NCBI GenBank assembly: GCA_041671545.1
Contig: JBAZBI010000004.1
Coordinates: forward strand, 62,001 to 126,000
Length of the DNA: 64,000 nucleotides
Reading direction: 5' to 3'
From: UBA1563 sp041671545
GTDB lineage: Bacteria; Bacteroidota; Ignavibacteria; Ignavibacteriales; Ignavibacteriaceae
Position numbers and translations under genes: made by a program. Numbering within the stretch: position 1 is the first letter of the stretch; each line of letters begins with the position of its first letter. The notes below the pieces were generated by a model. It was not told the origin of the DNA. It saw only the letters and a program-made list of their open reading frames with translations, and did not search any database. Positions 24,987 to 32,982 of this stretch are shown piece after piece.

Positions 24987-26069
24987 TTATTTATTTCCTT
25001 TTTTTTCTTTCGCAGCGGCTTTAGCTTCGGTTTTAGATTCTGCCGTTCCCTTTGCGCGTTCTGTTGTATCGACCGTGACCATTCCCAATTTTTCTTTTAC
25101 TTCATTTAACATTTTAGTGTACATTTCAGGATATTCGATCATTTTTGCCCGTAATTGTTCTCTACCCTGGAAGCGGTCTTCACCAAAAGTAAACCATGAG
25201 CCGCCTTTTTTAACAATGTTATGAAGTACAGCGAGATCAAGCACATCACCGGTTTTGCTGATCCCTTCGTTATAAAGAATATCAAACTCAACTTCTTTAA
25301 ACGGTGGAGCTACTTTACTTTTTACGATTTTAACTTTTGTTCTGTTGCCGATAACATCAGTTCCTTCTTTGATAGCGCCGATTCGTCTAATATCAAGTCG
25401 TACTGAAGCATAAAACTTTAAAGCATTTCCACCGGTAGTTGTTTCCGGACTTCCAAACATTACACCGATCTTACTTCTTAATTGGTTTGTAAAAATCACA
25501 CAAGTTTTAGAACGGCTAATAGCTCCTGTAAGTTTACGCAAAGCTTGAGACATTAGTCTCGCTTGCTGCGCCATATGAGCGTCACCCATATCGCCTTCAA
25601 TTTCAGCGCGGGGAACGAGTGCCGCAACCGAATCGATAATGATAACATCAATTGCGTTACTTCGCACGAGTGTATCGGCAATCTCTAAAGCTTGCTCGCC
25701 AAAGTCAGGTTGAGAAATCAGCAAATTCATTGAATCAACACCAAGCCGTTTAGCGTAATTAACATCAAGCGCATGTTCAGCATCGATAAAGGCTGCAAGT
25801 CCGCCTAACTTTTGCGCTTCCGCAATAATGTGAAGACAGAGTGTAGTTTTTCCGCTTGATTCGGGACCATAGATTTCAATAATTCTTCCTCTCGGAACAC
25901 CGCCGATACCAAGCGCCCAATCAAGCGATAAAGCGCCTGTAGGAATTGCATCAACGGGATTAATAACTCCGTCGCCAAGTTTCATTATTGAACCCTTACC
26001 GAAAGTTTTTTCTATTCCGGCAATGGTTTCATCTAAAATTTTCAATTTTGCAGTTTTGTCATCAGCCAT
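24987..26069 (-). CDS. recA: Recombinase RecA
   Basis: This 360-residue recombinase catalyses strand exchange and triggers SOS cleavage. It has Walker A GPESSGKTT (68-76), VIIIDSVAALVPRAEIEGD, loop 1/2 with MAQQARLMSQALRKL and TNQLRSKIGVMFGSPETTTGG, and the polymerisation N-terminus. The C-terminal tail is Lys/Ala/Glu-rich (SKTEAKAAAKEKK). It has AGGAG 5 bases before the ATG, and it lies 12 bp after thpR. No LexA-type box was noticed in front of the unit. Confidence 0.98.
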   Translation of the reverse strand: MADDKTAKLKILDETIAGIEKTFGKGSIMKLGDGVINPVDAIPTGALSLDWALGIGGVPRGRIIEIYGPESSGKTTLCLHIIAEAQKLGGLAAFIDAEHALDVNYAKRLGVDSMNLLISQPDFGEQALEIADTLVRSNAIDVIIIDSVAALVPRAEIEGDMGDAHMAQQARLMSQALRKLTGAISRSKTCVIFTNQLRSKIGVMFGSPETTTGGNALKFYASVRLDIRRIGAIKEGTDVIGNRTKVKIVKSKVAPPFKEVEFDILYNEGISKTGDVLDLAVLHNIVKKGGSWFTFGEDRFQGREQLRAKMIEYPEMYTKMLNEVKEKLGMVTVDTTERAKGTAESKTEAKAAAKEKKGNK

Positions 26070-26081
26070 ATACTCTCCTAT

Positions 26082-26651
26082 TTAAGATAAATAAATTGTT
26101 TTTAATTGTTTATAAATTGAGCCAGTTTGTAGTAAAGTACTTTCATAAAGTACCATTTCTGAAGCAATAAAAGAAATGTTTTCAAATTGAAAATTTGAAA
26201 AAGCTTCTACAAATCCTTCTTCAAGTTTTTCTTTGATTCTTAACAGCGTTATATGCTGCTTATATCGCGGTGCACCCGTATCGATGTTTAGTTCTTTAAG
26301 TCCTTTGTATAATCGCCGTAGAAGTAGCATGTGCTTCTTATCCGTTTTAACAGCCGCATAGAGAATATTAGGATTGCCAGGACGACCGAAGAAACTGAAT
26401 TTTGGAATTTTACAACCAATTTTTTTATGCTTAGCTAATCTTTCCATAAGGTTTTCAATTGAAGGAATTTGATCTCCATCAACTTCTCCCAAAAAACAAA
26501 GGGTAATATGTAATTTGTCTTTTGCTTCCCATGGATAATGATTCTTTAATTGAACCATTTTCTTAAGTTCAAGTAATTTTGTCTTTACATCATCGGGAAC
26601 TTCAAGAGCGATGAAAAGTCGGCGCGTTATTTTATTATTTTCTAGTTCCAT
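26082..26651 (-). CDS. thpR: RNA 2',3'-cyclic phosphodiesterase (2H family)
   Basis: This 189-residue protein of the LigT/ThpR family opens 2',3'-cyclic phosphates on RNA ends. The two catalytic H-x-T motifs are HITL in KLHITLCFLGEV and HITL in YKQHITLLRIKEKL, with RLFIALEVPDDVK at the N-terminus. It is the first gene of the thpR-recA-recX unit, separated from cinA by an interspersed repeat. Confidence 0.88.
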   Translation of the reverse strand: MELENNKITRRLFIALEVPDDVKTKLLELKKMVQLKNHYPWEAKDKLHITLCFLGEVDGDQIPSIENLMERLAKHKKIGCKIPKFSFFGRPGNPNILYAAVKTDKKHMLLLRRLYKGLKELNIDTGAPRYKQHITLLRIKEKLEEGFVEAFSNFQFENISFIASEMVLYESTLLQTGSIYKQLKTIYLS

Positions 26652-26670
26652 AAAAATATTGTAATAAGTA

Positions 26671-26878
26671 AAATCCTAATTCCTAACCTGATAAACCAGA
26701 ACTAAAATTGATTTACGAACAAGGATTAACGATTTTTGAAGTTAGAAGATTTTATCACATCAAAAATCGAATATCGTTAATCGTTATTCTTGAATTCTTT
26801 TTATTTTTTTAAAATTATTCACACCATTTTGCGCTGAATATTTTTGTTAATTATCTAATTCTAAATTCTAATTAACCT
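26671..26878. repeat. Interspersed repeat, copy 1 (conserved ends, hairpin centre)
   Basis: Its left end TCCTAATTCCTAACCTG (26674-26690) and its right end, CCATTTTGCGCTGAATATTT onward to 26873, match the copy at 62086-62264. The centres are not alike, but both can fold: here CGATTTTTGA (26730-26739) pairs with TCAAAAATCG (26760-26769), extended by GATTAAC/GTTAATC. Both copies begin at a stop codon (cinA, rodA) and lie in the same orientation. Confidence 0.55.
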
Positions 26879-28135
26879 TTAGGCGTCTAACGGAATGCCA
26901 AGAATATTCTTCCGTACCATATCAAGCGCCGCTTGAGTAGCGCGCTGCTTGTTTAAGATTCTATCATCGCCAAAATTAAATTTCTGTGCAGTACATCCGC
27001 TTTGGTCACAAATTCCGATAAATACTGTACCTACAGGTTTTTCGGCAGAACCGCCGGTAGGTCCTAAAACTCCGGTAATGGAAAGCCCGATATCCGTTCC
27101 ACTGATCGATTTAATGCCATCCGCCATTTGGACTGCGACTTCTTTGCTAACCGCACCGTGAGCTGTAATTACATCCTCATCAACGTTCAATATTTCTACT
27201 TTTGCAGCGTTGCTGTAAACAACTACTCCACGTTCAAGATATTTACTACTTCCACTAAAGTTGGTAAGCATACTGCAAATATTTCCGCCGGTGCATGATT
27301 CAGCAACAGAAATAGTCAATCCTCTTTCTTTTAAAAGATTGCCAACCACTTCAGCCAGATCGTCCTCATCTTTTCCATAAATATATCTTCCGGCAAAAGC
27401 CCTTATCTTCTGTTCAAGTTCATTTAATTTGTTGAATGCAGATTCTTCATTTTTTTCGGTTACAGTTAATCTTAGTTTTACACCAAATTGGCTTGGCAGA
27501 AAAGCGAGTTTAGCTCCATCAAGAAATTCTTTTATATCGCCGAATTTTGAAAATAATGTTGATTCGGCAATTCCCGTTGTGAGCAAAGTTTTTCTTTTTG
27601 TAACTGATCCTGACGATACAATTTTTTCTGATAATTTTGGAATGATGTAATTGGACATCATCTGTTTCATTTCATACGGAACACCGGGCATAACCGCCAT
27701 TATTTTATTCTCTTTTTCAATCCAAAGTCCCGGAGCAGTACCGTAATAATTTCTAATTACTGAAGCAACTTGCGGAACCATCGCTTGTGTTTCATTAATG
27801 GGAGCCATAGTTCGGTTCAATCTTGCAAATCTTTCTTTAATGTCTTTCAAAACTTCTTCGTTTTGAATCAATTCCGAATTGAAAAAATTTGCTACTGCCT
27901 CGCAAGTAATATCATCATGCGTCGGACCAAGTCCGCCGGTAACAATAACCAGATCATAACTACTCCAGGCGGTCGAGAATTCAGACAAAATTTCTTTTTC
28001 ATCGTCACCTATCACCACTTGTTTTTGAACTTCAATATCGAGATCGGTCAAAGTTTTTCCAATGTATGTTGCATTTGAATTAACCGTTTGACCGATTAAA
28101 AGTTCATCGCCAATTGCGATAATTTCTGCTTTCAT
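26879..28135 (-). CDS. cinA: CinA family protein (nicotinamide-nucleotide amidohydrolase)
   Basis: This 418-residue protein has a MoaB/MogA-like N-terminal domain (about 1-170; TGGLGPTHDDITCEAVA, MPGVPYEMKQMM) and a C-terminal CinA/PncC deamidase domain (about 255-415; VAESCTGGNICSMLTNFSGSS, VYSNAAK, GLSITGVLGPTGGSAEKPVG). Full-length CinA hydrolyses ADP-ribose and deamidates NMN. The ATG follows the pgpA stop by 8 bp. It ends a purC-DUF971-pgsA-pgpA-cinA run. Confidence 0.93.
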   Translation of the reverse strand: MKAEIIAIGDELLIGQTVNSNATYIGKTLTDLDIEVQKQVVIGDDEKEILSEFSTAWSSYDLVIVTGGLGPTHDDITCEAVANFFNSELIQNEEVLKDIKERFARLNRTMAPINETQAMVPQVASVIRNYYGTAPGLWIEKENKIMAVMPGVPYEMKQMMSNYIIPKLSEKIVSSGSVTKRKTLLTTGIAESTLFSKFGDIKEFLDGAKLAFLPSQFGVKLRLTVTEKNEESAFNKLNELEQKIRAFAGRYIYGKDEDDLAEVVGNLLKERGLTISVAESCTGGNICSMLTNFSGSSKYLERGVVVYSNAAKVEILNVDEDVITAHGAVSKEVAVQMADGIKSISGTDIGLSITGVLGPTGGSAEKPVGTVFIGICDQSGCTAQKFNFGDDRILNKQRATQAALDMVRKNILGIPLDA

Positions 28136-28143
28136 CTTTATTC

Positions 28144-28596
28144 CTAAAAAAACTTGATAACAATAAAATTCATTATTAGTGCTGTGTAAATAGCTGAAAT
28201 GATATCATCTAAAACAATGCCGTAACCGCCGGGCAACTTCTCCGCTTGACGAGCCGGAAAAGGTTTAACAATATCGAGTAATCGCCAAAGAAGAAAAGCT
28301 ATTCCGGTTATTAAAATTTGTTTTGGTAGAAAAAGAAGACTGATCCACATTCCTACCGTTTCATCAATCGTACATTGAGATGGGTCTTTTCCATAAACTT
28401 TTTCAAAACGGTTGCCGATAAAAATTCCTGCAGTTGCAAAAAGTAAGATCATCGGAATGAGAAAAAAAGGATTTTCAAATCCCGGGATCCAATAAAACGC
28501 AAACGCTACAATGCTTGAGAATGTTCCCGGGGCAAAGGGAATGTATCCGCTGAATAAAGTTGAGCCGAGCGCTTTTTCTACAAAAGTTAGTTTCAT
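28144..28596 (-). CDS. pgpA: Phosphatidylglycerophosphatase A
   Basis: This 150-residue membrane enzyme dephosphorylates phosphatidylglycerophosphate. It has GYIPFAPGTFSS at the N-terminus, DPSQCTIDETVGMWISLLFLP centrally, and RRLLDIVKPFPARQAEKLPG followed by VLDDIISAIY. These match the PgpA family with catalytic acidic residues in the ID-E and DD motifs. It overlaps pgsA by 4 bp, so consecutive steps of phosphatidylglycerol synthesis are encoded together. Confidence 0.93.
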   Translation of the reverse strand: MKLTFVEKALGSTLFSGYIPFAPGTFSSIVAFAFYWIPGFENPFFLIPMILLFATAGIFIGNRFEKVYGKDPSQCTIDETVGMWISLLFLPKQILITGIAFLLWRLLDIVKPFPARQAEKLPGGYGIVLDDIISAIYTALIMNFIVIKFF

Positions 28597-29186
28597 TGTT
28601 TCTTAAATAATTTTTTCATTGCAGGTTTATTATCTGTAAAATATAAAATCCCGGAATGAACGGTAATAAAAGTAACAATAATCATCATAATTAAGATAAA
28701 AGTTTGATTAAGGAGAATAGCAAAAATGTCTCCGTAGTTTTTACTTAAAAAAGAATTCTTTGAAAGTATATAAACAATAAGCAGGTAATAAATGAAAACC
28801 ATCTGAGCGAAAGTCTTAACTTTTGCATACCGGCTTGTTGTAAATTCAATGCCTATTGAATCGGTGTATCCGCGAAATAATGTAATTGTGAAATCTCTTA
28901 AAACAATAAGAAGTACTAACCAGAAAGATAGTACCCCAAGATATACAAAACCGACGAAAGCAGCGGCTGTTAAAATTTTATCAGCAAGCGGATCCCAAAA
29001 CTTTCCCCATGCGGTAATAAAATTATATTTTCTCGCAAGCCAGCCATCGTACCAATCGGAAAAAGCCGCAACAAGATAAACTCCCAATGAGATTTGCTGC
29101 ATCAATTCATTACCGGAAAGGAAAAGATAGAGAAATACCGGAGAGAGGATAATCCGTAAAACCGTTAGTTGATTTGGTAGAATCAT
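28593..29186 (-). CDS. pgsA: CDP-diacylglycerol--glycerol-3-phosphate 3-phosphatidyltransferase
   Basis: This 197-residue integral membrane enzyme makes phosphatidylglycerophosphate. The CDP-alcohol phosphotransferase signature D-x2-DG-x2-AR-x8-G-x3-D-x3-D is complete in SDWYDGWLARKYNFITAWG followed by KFWDPLADK. The N-terminus reads MILPNQLTVLRIILSPVFLY as in PgsA. It is coupled to pgpA by a 4-bp overlap and follows the DUF971 gene by 9 bp. Confidence 0.95.
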   Translation of the reverse strand: MILPNQLTVLRIILSPVFLYLFLSGNELMQQISLGVYLVAAFSDWYDGWLARKYNFITAWGKFWDPLADKILTAAAFVGFVYLGVLSFWLVLLIVLRDFTITLFRGYTDSIGIEFTTSRYAKVKTFAQMVFIYYLLIVYILSKNSFLSKNYGDIFAILLNQTFILIMMIIVTFITVHSGILYFTDNKPAMKKLFKKQ

Positions 29187-29195
29187 AAACTGCCG

Positions 29196-29495
29196 CTACA
29201 ACCAGTTTTCCGTTAAATTGATCAAATAGGGGAATTCATAAATTCCGGTTCCATGTCCATCTTTCCATTTTATAGTAACTCCGTAATTGCCAACCGGAAC
29301 GATCGAATCTATGGTTACTTGATCTAACATAAAAAGCGGAATGTATGATTCTCCCGACTTTTCCCTTTCTTCATCACAAGTAGCACACGGACAATATTTC
29401 CTGAGCGTTTGAAAACTAATTCCCGATATGGAATTGTCTTCCCACTTTATTTCCAATTGTTGATTTTGTGAAGTTTTGATTTGTATCGGCTTCAC
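29196..29495 (-). CDS. DUF971 protein
   Basis: This 99-residue protein has the DUF971 / gamma-butyrobetaine-hydroxylase N-terminal-like fold: LEIKWEDNSISGISFQTLRK, a Cys cluster CPCATCDEE likely to bind metal, and VTIKWKDGHGTGIYEFPYL. Members often sit beside iron-sulfur proteins but the role is unsettled. Translation begins at GTG (29495) overlapping the purC stop as TAGTG, so the gene is translationally coupled to purC. Confidence 0.85.
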   Translation of the reverse strand: MKPIQIKTSQNQQLEIKWEDNSISGISFQTLRKYCPCATCDEEREKSGESYIPLFMLDQVTIDSIVPVGNYGVTIKWKDGHGTGIYEFPYLINLTENWL

Positions 29496-30391
29496 TATAA
29501 CTCAATCCCGGTAAGAATTTTTACCGCTTGCAAATATTTTTCACTTGTCATTTTTATTACGTCTTCTGGCAGATCGGGCGCAGGCGGCTGTTTGTTAAAT
29601 TTAATCGAAAGAAGAAAATCGCGGACAAATTGTTTATCAAAACTTTGCTGGCTCTTCCCTTTTTCATATAAAGATGTCTGCCAAAAACGGGATGAATCGG
29701 GAGTGAGTAGTTCATCAATTAGAATTAAATTATTATTCTCATCCAACCCGAATTCCATTTTAGTATCAGCAATAATGATTCCCTTTTGCAAAGCATACTC
29801 TGAACATTTGTTAAAAATTTGAATCGCAGCTGTTTTCATTTTTTCGATTACTACTGCACCGGCAATGTCCTTAGCTTTTTCAAAAGAGATATTCTCATCG
29901 TGGTCACCAATTTCTGCTTTGGTTGATGGAGTAAAGATCGGCTCAGGGAGTTTTTCAGATTCAACCAGACCTTTGGGAAGATTGATTCCGCAAACCGAGC
30001 CAGATTTAACATATTCGTTCCAACCGGAGCCTGAAATATATCCTCTCACAATAGCTTCGATGGGAACTACTTTAGTTTTCTTCACCAGCATCGATCTTCC
30101 ACGCAAAATTTCTTTATGCGGCTGGCATATCGCCGGAAATTCATCAACATTTGTTGAGATAATATGATTAGGCAGAATATCTTTTGTAAGATTAAACCAA
30201 AAAGCAGAGATCGTGTTGAGTACAATTCCTTTTAGTGGAATACCTTGATTCATAATTACGTCAAACGCTGATAAACGGTCACTGGAGACGATGAGTAATT
30301 TATCTTCTACTTCGTAAATATCACGGACTTTACCGCGTTTCGGTGCGGGTAATCCGCTTAATTTAGTTTCTAATATTATTTGGTTGTTCAT
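29495..30391 (-). CDS. purC: Phosphoribosylaminoimidazolesuccinocarboxamide (SAICAR) synthase
   Basis: This 298-residue enzyme of purine biosynthesis condenses CAIR with aspartate using ATP. It has GKVRDIYEVEDKLLIVSSDR, SAFDVIMNQGIPLKG, EAIVRGYISGSGW, GDHDENISFE and IIADTKMEFGL followed by LIDELLTPDSSRFW. The start is 30391, with AAAGGA about 9 bases upstream; the longer frame to 30487 adds a hydrophobic stretch foreign to PurC. A near-perfect promoter lies 27 bp upstream. It heads the purC-DUF971-pgsA-pgpA-cinA run. Confidence 0.95.
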   Translation of the reverse strand: MNNQIILETKLSGLPAPKRGKVRDIYEVEDKLLIVSSDRLSAFDVIMNQGIPLKGIVLNTISAFWFNLTKDILPNHIISTNVDEFPAICQPHKEILRGRSMLVKKTKVVPIEAIVRGYISGSGWNEYVKSGSVCGINLPKGLVESEKLPEPIFTPSTKAEIGDHDENISFEKAKDIAGAVVIEKMKTAAIQIFNKCSEYALQKGIIIADTKMEFGLDENNNLILIDELLTPDSSRFWQTSLYEKGKSQQSFDKQFVRDFLLSIKFNKQPPAPDLPEDVIKMTSEKYLQAVKILTGIEL

Positions 30392-30417
30392 GTGGTTATT
30401 TCCTTTAAATAGTAAAT

Positions 30418-30449
30418 CAAATATAAAGATGATAGTGAGATAATTCAAA
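30418..30449 (-). promoter_or_regulatory. Bacteroidota-type promoter of the purC operon
   Basis: On the minus strand TTTG (30446-30449), 20 bases, TATATTTG (30418-30425) matches TTTG-N19/20-TAnnTTTG exactly. The purC ATG is 27 bp after the -7 box. No purine riboswitch fold was recognised in the short leader. Confidence 0.65.
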
Positions 30450-30563
30450 AGATAATGAAGTTGATTCTTCACTCGAAAATAGAACATTTAGTTAACAAAC
30501 TTCGATTGGAAATAGTGCTCTAACCGGAAAATAATTTCAGATTTTTAAAAAATTCATTCTCCG

Positions 30564-30622
30564 GTTCTTCATTCAAAATGAAATAGCTCCCTGCATCATT
30601 TTATTTCCCCTGCCGTGGAGAT
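30564..30622 (+). promoter_or_regulatory. Conserved palindromic leader, copy 1
   Basis: AAAATGA (30575-30581) and TCATTTT (30596-30602) form a perfect inverted repeat around a 14-nt spacer containing GCTCCCTG. The same block, with almost no change even in the spacer, precedes the second HEAT gene (31401-31455). CTCC at the start of the block can also pair with GGAG at its end. The distance to the ATG is equal in both copies (about 87 bp from the second arm). It is an operator, a specialised promoter or an RNA element. Confidence 0.5.
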
Positions 30623-30688
30623 TAGCTTCCTTTAGGTTTTTGTCTCCCCGAAGTTGCAGATGGAAAAAATAATTTAAAGGAGACCAAC

Positions 30689-31084
30689 ATGAAACGTATC
30701 ACCATTTTACTGACAACTTTTTTAGTCCTTTTCATTTCATTTGAAGGATTCTCTTACAATCCGATCCTTCCCGCTGCAGTTGCTGCTAAAAAAGCAGTGA
30801 TCTCTCAAAACTTAATTAAAGCATTAGAGAGTAAAAACGAAGGACTTACCCAAAGCGCCGCATTTTATCTCGGCGAATATAAATGTGAGAATGCCGTAAT
30901 CCCGCTTATGAAGTTACTTCATAGCGACTGTTGTGAAGGATTACGTGTTATGGCTGCTCTGTCTTTAACTAAAATAGGATCCCCTAAAGGTCTGTATGCA
31001 GTTAAACAAAGCGGAATTTTTGATCACAGTGAATTTGTACGAAAATTCTGCACCCAGTTTTACTTTTCAACCAAAGAACAATAG
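30689..31084 (+). CDS. Secreted HEAT-repeat protein, first of a tandem pair
   Basis: This 131-residue protein has a signal peptide (residues 1-22, ending EGFSY). Helical pairs of HEAT type follow: NEGLTQSAAFYLGEYKCENA with VIPLMKLL, then GLRVMAALSLTKIGSPKGL with YAVKQ. Such folds mediate protein binding. AAAGGAGA stands 7 bases before the ATG. It is a paralogue of the next gene (about 60% identical by eye), with a shared leader and a shared terminator, so the whole unit was duplicated. The partner and role are unknown; location is periplasm or outside. Confidence 0.75.
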   Translation: MKRITILLTTFLVLFISFEGFSYNPILPAAVAAKKAVISQNLIKALESKNEGLTQSAAFYLGEYKCENAVIPLMKLLHSDCCEGLRVMAALSLTKIGSPKGLYAVKQSGIFDHSEFVRKFCTQFYFSTKEQ

Positions 31085-31170
31085 AAGTGTTGATCATCTC
31101 CAGAATATTTTCTCCTGCAAATTTGATTCTGTACAACTTGCACAAGTCACCAACAGCTAAAACCATTTTA

Positions 31171-31196
31171 CCGACGGATCAATCCGCCGGTTTTTT
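31171..31196 (+). terminator. Intrinsic terminator after HEAT gene 1
   Basis: CCGACGGAT / ATCCGCCGG forms a stem with one A-C mismatch and a 2-nt loop, followed by six T. The hairpin after HEAT gene 2 keeps the same outer stem and the same mismatch. Confidence 0.8.
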
Positions 31197-31400
31197 ATTG
31201 TTATAATTTAAAAAACAAAACACCTCAATTGCAGATTTTCAACAGATAAAAACTTCTTCATTTTTATTCTCAATCTTTTTCTTGCAGATGGTAATTGACT
31301 GAACTGCCGTTAGTTTTATAAAAATTAAAAATCCAAGTAGTGAACAAGATCATTAATGTGATTAAGATAATTTTTCTTTTGTAAATCTTCCGGAAGAGTT

Positions 31401-31455
31401 GTTCATCCAAAATGAAATTGCTCCCTGTATCATTTTGTTTTTCCTACTGTGGAGA
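31401..31455 (+). promoter_or_regulatory. Conserved palindromic leader, copy 2
   Basis: AAAATGA (31409-31415), 14 nt, TCATTTT (31430-31436) repeats the element ahead of HEAT gene 1, including TTCAT before it and GTGGAGA after it. Over the 39-nt core the two copies differ at about 4 positions, which is better conserved than the coding sequences they precede. The rest of the 438-bp space 31085-31522 holds the terminator and otherwise AT-rich sequence. Confidence 0.5.
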
Positions 31456-31522
31456 ATCACTTCTTTTAAGTACATCATTACACGAATTTTGCTATGGAAA
31501 AAATAAAATAAAGGAGATTGTA

Positions 31523-31939
31523 ATGAAACGTTTATCAACTCTACTTGCAGTTTTTTTAACTTTTCTTCTATCGTTCAATGCATTTTCATATAGTCCCAAA
31601 CTTCCGGAAGCTGCTGTAGCAAAAAAAGCTATTATTGAAAAAAATCTTATTAAAGGACTTGAAACCGGTAATGAAGGAGTAATGTTAGATGCTGCATATT
31701 ATCTTGGTGAGTATAAATGCGAAGGCGGCGTAATTCCATTGATGAAAATACTTAACAATAACGATAACGATGGAATTCGCATCATGGCGGCACTTGCATT
31801 AGCTAAAATCGGAACCGGGAAAAGCCTTTACGCCGTAAAACAAAATATATTTTTTGATGACAGTGAATCGGTAAGAAAATTCTGTCTTCAGTTTTACACT
31901 GCGGCTAAAGAAAAGAGACAATCCTATACGGAACAGTAG
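31523..31939 (+). CDS. Secreted HEAT-repeat protein, second of a tandem pair
   Basis: This 138-residue protein has a signal peptide (1-22, ending FNAFSY) and then a HEAT-like helical domain: AAYYLGEYKCEGGVIPLMKI, GIRIMAALALAKIGTGKSLY, SVRKFCLQFY. The start is 31523 (AAGGAG 6 bases upstream). An in-frame ATG at 31412 lies inside the conserved palindromic leader and would bury the signal peptide, so it is rejected. It is the paralogue of the preceding gene. GEYKCE, LYAVKQ and SE(F/S)VRKFC are fully kept, which points to a shared surface. Confidence 0.75.
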   Translation: MKRLSTLLAVFLTFLLSFNAFSYSPKLPEAAVAKKAIIEKNLIKGLETGNEGVMLDAAYYLGEYKCEGGVIPLMKILNNNDNDGIRIMAALALAKIGTGKSLYAVKQNIFFDDSESVRKFCLQFYTAAKEKRQSYTEQ

Positions 31940-31985
31940 TACATTTTACACATATTTTGTCTGACATTCGAAAGTTAGAAATTTG

Positions 31986-32013
31986 AACCGACGGTCAACT
32001 CCGCCGGTTTTTT
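31986..32013 (+). terminator. Intrinsic terminator after HEAT gene 2
   Basis: AACCGACGG / CCGCCGGTT forms a stem with one A-C mismatch and a 6-nt loop, running into six T. It is homologous to the terminator at 31171-31196. Confidence 0.8.
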
Positions 32014-32023
32014 ATTGTTATAA

Positions 32024-32054
32024 TTTGACAAACAAAACAAAGTTCATATATTTG
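32024..32054 (+). promoter_or_regulatory. Bacteroidota-type promoter of the ABC transporter operon
   Basis: TTTG (32024-32027), 19 bases, TATATTTG (32047-32054) is an exact TTTG-N19-TAnnTTTG match, 31 bp before the ATG at 32086. It immediately follows the HEAT gene 2 terminator and probably drives the long plus-strand run that follows. Confidence 0.7.
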
Positions 32055-32085
32055 ACATAACTTAACTAATTTTTTAAGAAAGCAT

Positions 32086-32973
32086 ATGCTCACAGTAAAA
32101 AACCTTCGTAAAGAGTACACAAATACTGTCGCTATAGATGACATATCTTTTTCGCTTCAACCGGGGAGAATTTTCGGATTGATCGGACCAAACGGAGCGG
32201 GAAAAACTACCACCATTAGAATAATTCTTAACATTATCAAACCAACTACAGGCGAAGTTCTTTTTGATGGGAAGCCGATGGATAGATCGATCCAAAATGT
32301 TACCGGTTATTTACCTGAAGAACGGGGACTTTATAAAAAAAGTACCGTGCTGGATGTAATTGTTTATTTAGCTTCGCTCAAAAATGTTTCTTCTCACAAT
32401 GCATCTCAGCTTGCAACTGAATGGTTGAAGAAACTTGAGATACTTGAGTATAAGAATAAAAAGATAGAGGAATTGTCAAAAGGAAATCAGCAGAAAATCC
32501 AATTCATTACTTCGGTAATTCATGATCCGAAAATTTTAATTTTAGATGAACCTTTTACCGGTTTCGACCCGATAAATCAGCAATTAATTAAAGAAACTAT
32601 TTTATCCCTTGCCAACGCCGGAAAAATAATTGTTCTTTCAACGCATCAGATGGAAATTGCAGAGAAATTGTGTAACGACATTTTCTTGATCAACAAAGGG
32701 AAAGAAGTCTGCAGCGGAAATTTGAGTGAAATAAAACGACAGTACGGGACACAGTCTATTAAAATTGAATATCAAGGCGACGCGACGTTTTTAAATCAAA
32801 ACAAAGATATAGTTCATCTCGATATGTATCAAAACTATGCCGAAGTACAGTTACATGATTCAGTTAATCCTTCATTATTTCTTCGGTCTTTGGTGGACAA
32901 AATTGACATTAAACATTTTTCTATTATTGAGCCAACTCTAAATAAAATTTTCATTGATGCTATAAAAAATTAG
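32086..32973 (+). CDS. ABC transporter ATP-binding protein (NatA-like)
   Basis: This 295-residue ATPase subunit has Walker A GPNGAGKTT, a Q-loop region with GYLPEERGLY, signature LSKGNQQKIQF (a variant of LSGGQ), Walker B ILILDEPFTGFDP and the switch His in STHQME. The C-terminal 70 residues resemble the DUF4162 tail of NatA/CcmA-type exporters. The partner permease follows 9 bp downstream. The likely role is export (Na+ or drug); the substrate is not deducible. Confidence 0.92.
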   Translation: MLTVKNLRKEYTNTVAIDDISFSLQPGRIFGLIGPNGAGKTTTIRIILNIIKPTTGEVLFDGKPMDRSIQNVTGYLPEERGLYKKSTVLDVIVYLASLKNVSSHNASQLATEWLKKLEILEYKNKKIEELSKGNQQKIQFITSVIHDPKILILDEPFTGFDPINQQLIKETILSLANAGKIIVLSTHQMEIAEKLCNDIFLINKGKEVCSGNLSEIKRQYGTQSIKIEYQGDATFLNQNKDIVHLDMYQNYAEVQLHDSVNPSLFLRSLVDKIDIKHFSIIEPTLNKIFIDAIKN

Positions 32974-32982
32974 GAATAAGTA

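Noticed and set aside
31412..31522. Longer start of HEAT gene 2
   Set aside because: It begins inside the conserved palindromic leader and would remove the signal peptide from the N-terminus.
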